Assembly (NCBI GenBank): GCA_946482165.1
Contig: CAMLQS010000130.1
Location: 1-12,488, forward strand
Reading direction: 5' to 3'
DNA length: 12,488 nt
Source: an uncultured Verrucomicrobiota bacterium
Lineage (GTDB): Bacteria; Verrucomicrobiota; Verrucomicrobiae; Opitutales; Opitutaceae
Made by a program: the position numbers and the translations under genes. The notes beneath the pieces are model-generated. The model worked only from the letters and a program-made list of their open reading frames with translations, ran no database searches and was not told the DNA's origin. Below, in pieces: positions 1 through 6,400 of the stretch (position 1 is the first letter of the stretch; every line of letters begins with the position of its first letter).

Positions 1-1202
1 GCCTTCTTTTCGGTGCCGGCGACGAGGCTCTTGGCGACGTCGTCGGGCTGGGAGAACTGGAGGCTGAAGGCGGGGACGGTGCCGGCGGCGGCGCTGCTCT
101 CGATGAGCGGCGTGACCTCGCGTCCCTCGGCGGCGTCGACCTTGAAGCTGCCCGCCTCGAAGAGCCAGACGGAGGAGAGCTGGGCGGTGGCGGGGGTGCC
201 TTGGTTCAGGTTTTTGGCGGTGAGGGTGAGCCAGACCGGCATGCGGCTGCGTTGGGCGTTGTTGAGCGGGAGGGCGAGGGACTGGTCGCCGACGACCTGC
301 TGGGCGTCGTAGCCGATGCCGTAGGCCTTGAAGAGCGTGGGGAGATCGGAGGAGGTGTTGGGCGAGGCGCCGCCGAACATGGCCTGCTGCTGTCCGCCCT
401 GGCGTTTGAAATAGAACGATGACGGGTCGACGGCGAGGAGGACGGGTTTGCCGGAGAGGATGAACTGGTCGAGGGCGAATTCCTGCTCGGGCTTCAGGCC
501 GACGGGGTGGATGACGGCGAGGGCATCGAGTTTCTCGGGCAGGGCGGTGAAGTTGTCCTCGATGGTGACGACCTCGAAGGAGCGGGCCCACTCGTCGCGG
601 ATGAGCTGACCGCGCTGAGGGCGCTGGTTCATCATGCTGAAGGGCTGGCCGGCGAGAGGGAGCTTGCTGAAGAGACCGAGGCGCGGCTTGGAGACCTGCT
701 GGACGGAGTGGATGAGCGCGGAGACGTCATACTCGATCAGTTCTTCGCGCTGCGGGCTGAAGGTCGGGATGGCCTTTTGCTGGTCGGCCTGGATGGCGAC
801 GAGGCCGAGGTAGAAGGCCTCGCCAGTGCCGGGGGCCTGCTGAGGCTGAAGGCCGGCGGCCTGGGCCTTTTCCTCCTCGGGGGTGTCGGCCGCGGGGGAG
901 ATGATCTCGAGATTCAGCTTTCCGCCGGAGGCGCGAACGTAGGCGCGGAGCATTTCCTCCACGCGGGCGGCGAAGTTTTTGTATTGGGTCGGCAGGCCGG
1001 CCGTGTCGCGGCTGGCGTAGAGCTGGAGGGTGACGGGGTCCTCGATCTTGCCGAGGAGGGCGCGGGTGCCGTCGGAGAGCGTGTAGATCTGGCCGGCGGT
1101 GAGGTCGCCGCGCACAGGGACGCGCGTGGCGAGGAAGTTGATCAACAACAGGACGACGGCGAGCAGGGAGACGGCGAGGGTCTTGGCGAGGCCGGGTTTC
1201 AT
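1..1202 (-). CDS. GldG-like ABC transporter auxiliary protein, 3' end missing
   Basis: Translating the minus strand from the ATG at 1200-1202 gives an open frame of about 400 codons that runs off the left edge, so the C-terminus is missing. The start MKPGLAKTLAV is followed by one hydrophobic segment (about residues 7-25), then LTAGQIYTLSDGTRALL (about 34-50) and PVTLQLYAS. This is the usual opening of the GldG/ABC_transp_aux family: one N-terminal membrane helix, then a large extracytoplasmic domain. Later segments such as FDQFILSGKPVLLAVDPSS-like text (about residues 244-262) also fit the family. It follows the permease by 58 bp and belongs to the same operon. In gliding Bacteroidetes, GldG works with GldA and GldF; elsewhere the substrate is unknown, so no function beyond the ABC complex is claimed. 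No Shine-Dalgarno sequence is visible; the start is preceded by a heptamer repeat array. Confidence 0.88.
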   Translation of the reverse strand, partial: MKPGLAKTLAVSLLAVVLLLINFLATRVPVRGDLTAGQIYTLSDGTRALLGKIEDPVTLQLYASRDTAGLPTQYKNFAARVEEMLRAYVRASGGKLNLEIISPAADTPEEEKAQAAGLQPQQAPGTGEAFYLGLVAIQADQQKAIPTFSPQREELIEYDVSALIHSVQQVSKPRLGLFSKLPLAGQPFSMMNQRPQRGQLIRDEWARSFEVVTIEDNFTALPEKLDALAVIHPVGLKPEQEFALDQFILSGKPVLLAVDPSSFYFKRQGGQQQAMFGGASPNTSSDLPTLFKAYGIGYDAQQVVGDQSLALPLNNAQRSRMPVWLTLTAKNLNQGTPATAQLSSVWLFEAGSFKVDAAEGREVTPLIESSAAAGTVPAFSLQFSQPDDVAKSLVAGTEKK

Positions 1203-1207
1203 AGGCG

Positions 1208-1235
1208 TGGAGCAGGGAGCGGGGAGCTAGGAGCC
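1208..1235. repeat. Heptamer tandem repeat array in GldG-like gene leader
   Basis: Four consecutive 7-bp units on the + strand, beginning at 1208, 1215, 1222 and 1229, all share the core GGAGC at unit positions 2-6 (mRNA sense: GCTCC). The array ends 5 nt before the start codon of the GldG-like gene and occupies about half of the 58-bp spacer. The rest of the spacer (1236-1260) is also purine-rich on the + strand but keeps no clear period. Function unknown; see the matching arrays in the other two leaders of this operon. Confidence 0.75.
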
Positions 1236-1260
1236 AGAAAGGGAGACGAGGAGGAAGGGA

Positions 1261-1983
1261 TCAGCGCTCGAGGGCGGCGACGTTGAGGGCGAGGGCGAGC
1301 GCGATGAGCGAGCCGAAGTAGGCGAGGTCGCGCGGATCGAGGATGCCTTTGGCGACGGCTTCAAAGTGCGGGATGACGCCGAGGTTGGCGACGAAGTCGA
1401 CGGCGGCGACGGGTAGGAAGCCGGAGAGGAACTGGTTGAAGACGCTCCAGCCGAGGAAGAGGAGGACGAGGAGTGTGATCACGCCGAGCACGAAGGCGAT
1501 GACCTGGTTTTTGGTGAGCGCCGAGATGAGCGTGCAAACCGCGAGGCAGGCTCCGGCGAGGAGCGCGCTGCCGAGGTAGCCGGAGACGATTACGCCGACG
1601 TCGGGATCGCCGAGCCAGGAAACGGTGAAGGCCATCGGCAGAGTGAGGAGAAGACCGAGCACGAGGAAGAGCCAGGCGGCGAAAAACTTCGCGAGAACGG
1701 CCTGGAGCGTGGTGAGCGGCAGGGTGAAAAGCAGTTCGACGGTGCCACCGCGCTTTTCCTCGGCCCACAGTCGCATGGCCGCGGCGGGGATGAGGAAAAG
1801 ATAGAGCCAGGGGTGGAAAACGAAAAAGCTCTCGAGCGAGGCTTGGTTGCCGCGGAAGAAGCCGCCGATGAAGAAGGCGAGGCCGACCGACGCCACGAGG
1901 AATACGATCAGGAAGACGTAGGCGACGGGGGAGCGGAAGTAGCCGAGAAACTCGCGTTTGAAGACAGGAGCGATCTGGGACAT
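1261..1983 (-). CDS. ABC-2 type transporter permease, GldF-like
   Basis: A 240-residue integral membrane protein, the transmembrane subunit of an ABC-2 type exporter. It opens MSQIAPVFKREFLGYFRSP, a cytosolic N-terminus typical of ABC-2 permeases that contact the ATPase. Six hydrophobic segments follow, at about residues 17-40, 58-72, 95-118, 130-155, 160-183 and 222-238. Between the second and third lies MRLWAEEKRGGTVELLFTLP, the conserved cytoplasmic loop of this family (E-E-K/R-x-G-T-x-E-x-L-x-T-x-P). The length matches GldF-type permeases. It lies 63 bp after the ATPase gene and 58 bp before the GldG-like gene, so the three form one operon. The ATG at 1981-1983 is the first start in frame and has no Shine-Dalgarno sequence; five heptamer repeats lie just upstream. 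The exported or extracted substrate is not known. Confidence 0.92.
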   Translation of the reverse strand: MSQIAPVFKREFLGYFRSPVAYVFLIVFLVASVGLAFFIGGFFRGNQASLESFFVFHPWLYLFLIPAAAMRLWAEEKRGGTVELLFTLPLTTLQAVLAKFFAAWLFLVLGLLLTLPMAFTVSWLGDPDVGVIVSGYLGSALLAGACLAVCTLISALTKNQVIAFVLGVITLLVLLFLGWSVFNQFLSGFLPVAAVDFVANLGVIPHFEAVAKGILDPRDLAYFGSLIALALALNVAALER

Positions 1984-1990
1984 GGGAAAG

Positions 1991-2025
1991 GCAGGGATGA
2001 GGGATGAAACCTGAGACCTGAAGGT
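1991..2025. repeat. Heptamer tandem repeat array in permease gene leader
   Basis: Five 7-bp units on the + strand start at 1991, 1998, 2005, 2012 and 2019. Four begin TGA followed by purines (tgaggga, tgaaacc, tgagacc, tgaaggt) and the first is gcaggga. In mRNA sense they read as CATCCCT- and CAGGTYT-like heptamers. The array ends 7 nt before the permease start codon and fills more than half of the 63-bp spacer. The motif differs from the other two leaders, but the 7-bp period and distance to the start are the same. Confidence 0.7.
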
Positions 2026-2046
2026 GGGGGGAGGAAGCGGGCTGTT

Positions 2047-2769
2047 TTAGATGTCGCCCTTGGTGAGGCTGCGGAAGATTTCGTCGAGGCGGGCGCCGGG
2101 CTTGCGGGCGCGGAAGGCCTCGGGCGTCTCGTCGACGACGACCTTGCCTTGCGAGATGAGGATGATGCGCGTGCAGATGGCCTCGACCTCCTCGAGGATG
2201 TGCGTCGAGAGGATCACGGCGCGGTCCTGCGCCATGGTTTTGATGAGTGCGCGGACTTCGTTCTTCTGATTGGGATCGAGACCGTCGGTGGGCTCGTCGA
2301 GCACGAGGCAGGGCGGTTCGTGAAGGAGGGCCTGCGCGAAACCGACGCGCTGCTTGTAGCCCTTGGAGAGCGTTTCGATGGTCTGGCGGCGCACCGGGTC
2401 GAGGTGGGTGCGGGCGATGGCGCGCTCGACGCGTTCTTCGCGGGCGGCCTTGGCGCGGAAACCGCGAACCTCGGCGATGAAGCGGAGGAATTCCACGACG
2501 GTCATCTCGCCGTAGGCGGGCGCGCTTTCGGGGAGGTAGCCGATCTTGGCTTTCACGGCCACGGGGTCCTGCGCGACGTCGATACCCGCGACGGTGGCGG
2601 TGCCGGCGTCGGGGCGGATGAAGCCGGTGATCATCTTCATCGTGGTCGACTTGCCGGCGCCGTTGGGGCCGAGGAAGCCGAGGATGTCGCCCGGGTTTAC
2701 CTTGAAGCTGACGCCGTCGACGGCGCGCTTGTTGCCATACGTTTTAACCAGACCTTTGACTTCGATCAT
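2047..2769 (-). CDS. ABC transporter ATP-binding protein, GldA-like
   Basis: A 240-residue cytosolic ATPase that powers the membrane partner encoded next to it. Walker A is GPNGAGKST at residues 34-42 (Lys40). The Q-loop region reads YLPESAPAYGEMTV (78-91), with Glu in place of the usual Gln, as in many GldA/drug-type ABC-2 ATPases. The signature is LSKGYKQR (134-141) instead of LSGGQ, again typical of this group. Walker B and D-loop are LVLDEPTDGLDPNQ (155-168, catalytic Glu159), and the switch His is His189 in LSTHILEE. All residues needed for ATP hydrolysis are present. It is the first gene after the aroQ terminator, so its promoter should lie between about 2770 and 2850, though I see no convincing -10/-35 pair. 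The start ATG lacks a Shine-Dalgarno sequence. The similarity to GldA is by family; a gliding role is not implied. Confidence 0.94.
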   Translation of the reverse strand: MIEVKGLVKTYGNKRAVDGVSFKVNPGDILGFLGPNGAGKSTTMKMITGFIRPDAGTATVAGIDVAQDPVAVKAKIGYLPESAPAYGEMTVVEFLRFIAEVRGFRAKAAREERVERAIARTHLDPVRRQTIETLSKGYKQRVGFAQALLHEPPCLVLDEPTDGLDPNQKNEVRALIKTMAQDRAVILSTHILEEVEAICTRIILISQGKVVVDETPEAFRARKPGARLDEIFRSLTKGDI

Positions 2770-2780
2770 AGGGAGGTGCG

Positions 2781-2801
2781 GGGAAGCGGGAAGGGGGAAA
2801 A
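2781..2801. repeat. Heptamer tandem repeat array in ATPase gene leader
   Basis: Three 7-bp units on the + strand (gggaagc, gggaagg, gggaaaa) start at 2781, 2788 and 2795, all with the core GGGAA (mRNA sense TTCCC). The array ends 11 nt before the ATPase start codon. It is shorter and more purine-biased than the other two arrays, so chance low complexity is harder to exclude here. It completes the pattern of one 7-bp-period array before each of the three operon genes. Confidence 0.6.
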
Positions 2802-2808
2802 GACCGCT

Positions 2809-2836
2809 GGGAAACCTCTTCGATAAAAAGGTTCCC
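2809..2836. repeat. Imperfect inverted repeat in ABC operon leader
   Basis: gggaaacct (2809-2817) pairs with aggttccc (2829-2836) with one bulged base around an 11-nt loop. It lies between the aroQ terminator and the heptamer array of the ATPase gene, where the operon promoter or 5' untranslated region should be. It could be a leader hairpin or an operator. It has no T-run after it on either strand that would make it a good terminator. Function unknown. Confidence 0.4.
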
Positions 2837-2847
2837 GTCGGAGAAAC

Positions 2848-2885
2848 AAAAAAATTAGCGCCGTCCGAGGAAATCGGACGGCGCT
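2848..2885 (-). terminator. Rho-independent terminator after aroQ
   Basis: A perfect 12-bp inverted repeat, agcgccgtccga (2857-2868) with tcggacggcgct (2874-2885), encloses a 5-nt loop. Read on the minus strand, the GC-rich stem is followed by AA and then seven T (2854-2848), which is the classical intrinsic terminator layout. It lies 76 bp after the aroQ stop codon and separates that block from the ABC operon. On the plus strand there is no T-run after the stem, so it acts in one direction only. Confidence 0.93.
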
Positions 2886-2960
2886 GGGTTTCAAGCGCGA
2901 ATTTGGAGAGGCGGCTCGACGCGGGCGCGGACTCCGGGGACGGCGTCCATCCAAAGGGTG

Positions 2961-2978
2961 GCTACTTCAGCAAGTAGC
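2961..2978. repeat. Small perfect stem-loop over the aroQ stop codon
   Basis: gctactt (2961-2967) and aagtagc (2972-2978) form a perfect 7-bp inverted repeat with a 4-nt loop. The aroQ stop codon (2962-2964) lies inside the left arm. There is no T-run, so it is not itself an intrinsic terminator. It may be a chance result of the Tyr-Leu-Leu-Lys-stop codons, or may protect the 3' end of the mRNA. Confidence 0.35.
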
Positions 2979-3387
2979 GGATGGCGGCGAAGTAGCCTTC
3001 GATGCCGAGGCCGGTGATGACGGCCAGGCAGACGGGCGCGGTGAGGGACTTGTGGCGGAACTCCTCCCGCTTGTAGATGTTGGAGATATGCACCTCGACC
3101 GCGCGCAGGCCGCTGCCGGCGACGGCGTCGCGCAGAATGACGCTGGTGTGGGTGAGGCCGGCGCCATTGATGACGAGGCCGTCGATCTTGGCGTCGGCGA
3201 GGGCGGAAATCTTGTCGATCAGCGCGCCCTCGTGGTTGCTCTGGAAAAACTCGAGCTTGGCGACGCCGCCGAATTCCGCGCGCAGCTGCGCCTCGAGGTC
3301 GGAGAGCGTGGCGGAGCCGTAGATGTGCGGCTCGCGTTTGCCGAGGCGGTCGAGATTGGGGCCGTTGAGGATGGCGAAGGTCTTCAT
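2962..3387 (-). CDS. aroQ: 3-dehydroquinate dehydratase, type II
   Basis: Catalyses dehydration of 3-dehydroquinate to 3-dehydroshikimate, the third step of the shikimate pathway, in the cytosol as a dodecamer. The 141 residues match the short type II family. The N-terminus is MKTFAILNGPNLDRLGKREP. Arg18 and Tyr23 (REPHIYG) correspond to the catalytic arginine and tyrosine on the mobile loop. SNHEG lies at 50-54. INGAGLTHTS (73-82) carries the substrate-binding Asn74, with Gly where Pro is common. VEVHISN (97-103) carries catalytic His100. I chose the ATG at 3385-3387 because it fits the family N-terminus; an upstream in-frame ATG at 3436-3438 would add 17 unconserved residues and overlap the preceding gene. 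It lies 43 bp after the giant gene, with no sign of its own promoter, and is followed by the terminator. A stem-loop of 7 bp overlaps its stop codon. Confidence 0.96.
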   Translation of the reverse strand: MKTFAILNGPNLDRLGKREPHIYGSATLSDLEAQLRAEFGGVAKLEFFQSNHEGALIDKISALADAKIDGLVINGAGLTHTSVILRDAVAGSGLRAVEVHISNIYKREEFRHKSLTAPVCLAVITGLGIEGYFAAIRYLLK

Positions 3388-3430
3388 CGTGGGGTGGTGC
3401 GCGGCAATTACGCAAAACCCCGGCCGCGCG

Positions 3431-6400
3431 TCACGCATGGAAACGCGCGCGCGGGCGGAGCAGCCAGGCGAAAGCGCCCACGGCTAGGACAATGGCCAGA
3501 CCGACAACCAGGCCGGAGGCCCGCTCGGGGCGAAGCTCAAGGCGGAGGTGGAGCGGCGAGGCGCCGTCCACCTGCAGGCCGCGGTCGAAGACAAGCACGC
3601 GGCCCCGCTCGGGCAGCGTGACATTAATGGCGGCGGGGGCGGGCTCGGCGGCGAGCTGCTGGTCGACGATCCGGGCGGCGATGCCGCGCAGGGCGGTGGT
3701 TTCCTCCTGCGTGTTGCCCATGAGGAGCTGGTCGACCTGCTTGGCGTCGTATTGGAGGAAGCCCTGCATGAGGGGGTTGATGTTCGCGGCCTGCTCGATC
3801 TGGGCGTTGGCCACGGAGTCGACGTTGTTGTCGAGGTAGAGCCGCTGACGGCGGGTGTTCAGGCCGACGACGGCCTGCTGGGTCTTTAGCGCCCGCAACT
3901 GGACGCGGGCGTCCTCGTTGGTCGCCTCGTCGAGGCCGGACACCTTGGCGGCGCGGCTGAGCATCTCGCCGGCCTGCTGCTGCTGGCCGTTTTGCAGGAG
4001 GGTGTTGGCCTCGGCGATCAACTGCACGGCCTGTTGCGACTCGCTTTGGCGCTTGGCGGATTCGAGAGAACGGTAGTCGGAGAGATCGATCCGGCCGCTC
4101 CAGCGGGACTCCTGCAAGCGCAGACCGCCTTCGTAGTGGGCGAGCTCCCGGCCCGGGGGAAGGACCACGCGCCAGGAAACGTTCTCCAAGGGCGTGTTCA
4201 AACCGGGGCCGTGGAGCTCGACGGCGCCGTTCGCCGCCGCGGGCGTGAGGTAGACGAGGCGCACGACGGCTCCGCGGTCCTCGGCGGTGCGCGGCGAGAC
4301 GTGGAGGAGCCAGTCGTCGCCTTCGCGGACGGTGGCCACGCTCTCGCCGTTGACCAGCGAGGCAAAAAGTCGCGCGGCGGCGGGCAGGCGGACTCGAAGC
4401 GTTGTCTTCTCGCGCAAGTCGAAGGTCAGCTCGGCGGCGGTGGCGGCGGCGCCGGCGTCGGAGAACAGGGTGACCAAGCGGCCGCCGGTGACGCGGAGCT
4501 TCAGGGCGTCGGCGATTTCGTGGCGGCGCACCACGACGGAGAGCGGGCGCTCGGGCTCGGCGACGCGGAAGCAGAGCGCGGGCACGCTGCGATCGGCGCG
4601 GTCCTGCAAGGCGGCGGGCACGGCGCTCCAGTCGGCGCGCTGCCAGCCGCGCGGCGGTTCCGGGGCCTCCAGCTCGAGGCGTCCGGCGGCGCGGATGGCG
4701 ACGAATTGCGAGGCCTGTCGCACGTTTGCGAATACAGGCGGGGCGATCTCTTCGCGACCCTGGTCGCGCGCCGCCGGGCCCTGGTATTCGACCAAGGCCT
4801 GGGTCTCGCCGATGATGCCGCGTTGGAAACGCAGCTCCCACCAATCGGGGGCGTCGGGCGCGGGCACGAAGTCGCCGACGGCCGGGCCGCTGGCGCGGAC
4901 GGTGCGGGCCTGTTCGGGGGTGAGCCCGGGGATGCGGAGGCGCAGCGACTTCACGGCGGCGTTCTCCACGCGGTAGCGGAGCGAGAGGCGCGTGAGCGTC
5001 TGGCCCTCGCGCGTGGTGACTTCTTGCAACGACTGGACGGTGACCCACGGGTCGAGCGACTCGATGCCGACGGCGAGGCGCCAGTCGGCCTGGAGCAGGC
5101 GAAAGGCGAGCGCGCCCTCCTTGTTGTTGCCGACGTCGCGCGGATCGATCTGGGAGACGTTTTCGCGCGCGGCGGAGCGCAGGCGGAGGCCCTTGGCGGG
5201 CACGATTTGGAGGTCGCCGGTCTGGCGGGTGGCCTCGCGGAGGAGGAGGCGCGGCACGTCCCAGGCCTCTCGCGCGGCGGGCGCGGGGCCGGCGAGGGCG
5301 AGCGAGAAGGCCTGCTCGCCGAGCGTGCGGCCGTTGAGATGGAGCGTGACGACGCGACGTCCGCCGTCCTCGGCCTCGGTCCACTGGCTGAGGGCGGGGC
5401 CGGAGAGCGATTCGACCTCGAGCCCCTCTGGCAGCGGGAAACTGAGCTTGAACAATCCGACGCGGGTGATCGTCACGACGAGGTCGGCGCCGAGGACGAG
5501 GCGGTCGTCGCCGAGCGAAAGGAGCTGGCGGCTGGCGACGCGCACATCGGGGGCGACGGCGGTGACGCGGAGAGACAGGGCGCCGCCCTCGGCGTCGTGC
5601 CGGTAAACTTGGTGGAGAAGCGCGAGCGGTTTGTCGTCGCGGCCGCGCGGCAGCAGGCCGGCCTCGAAGTCCTGGGCGTTGATTGCGGAGATGCCGGGCG
5701 CGCGGACGGCCTCGGGCTGGGCGTCGTCGCCAAAGCCCAGGGCGAGCAGGCCGACGGAGCCGGCTGCGCCGCGGACTCGGAGAGGTTGCACGGAGAGCTC
5801 GTAGGGAAGGGCGGCGGCGGCGCGCTGCGTCTCGACAACGAGGCTGAAGGGTTGGCTCTGTGCCGGCTCGACGGATACGCGAAGCAGGCGCGACACGGGA
5901 TCGAAACGCCACGGGCCGGCGGGGCCGCGTCCGACCTCGCCGACGGTGAATCCTTCCGGCACCTCGACCTCGAGCGCGGAGACGCGGCCCTGCACGGGCT
6001 TGATGGAAAGGCGGGCGTAGCCGTTCACGACGCCGGGGCCGGGCACGAAGAGGCTCGCGGTTTCGGCGAAGAAGCGAACGGGCTCCGCGCCGGGATCGCG
6101 GCGGCGGGCGCTGAGCGTGACGACAGGGCGGCCGCCGGGGGCGAGGACGAGCGTGGCGCCGCTCTGTTCGGCGGAGAGATTGGGAAGCGGCATGACTTGG
6201 ACCGCGCTGGGCGAACCGAGGTCCCAGCCGCCCTCGGCGAAACGCGCGTCGATGCGTTGCACGGCGGCGGGGCCGGTGGGCAACGCCACGCCCTTGGCGG
6301 GCTCGGGCACGGCCATTTCGTAGGTGAAGCGCGCGGTGAACACGCCGGAGCGCTCGGGGGCGACGAGGTAGGCGATGCCTCCCTCGCGCGGGACTTTGAC

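Noticed and set aside
507..1286. Plus-strand 259-codon frame
   Set aside because: It is antisense to the GldG-like gene, whose minus-strand product matches a known family.
1208..2801. Heptamer arrays as a CRISPR or as plus-strand ribosome binding sites
   Set aside because: Units are 7 bp with no spacers, so they are not CRISPR. The GGAGC/GGGAA cores are on the plus strand, where there is no gene to translate.
3388..3438. Upstream ATG (3436-3438) as the aroQ start
   Set aside because: It would overlap the end of the giant gene and add 17 residues absent from the AroQ family; MKTFAILNGPNL is the normal N-terminus.
3624..5912. Minus-strand 762-codon frame inside the giant gene
   Set aside because: It is extremely Arg/Pro-rich, the typical product of reading GC-rich DNA one base out of frame.
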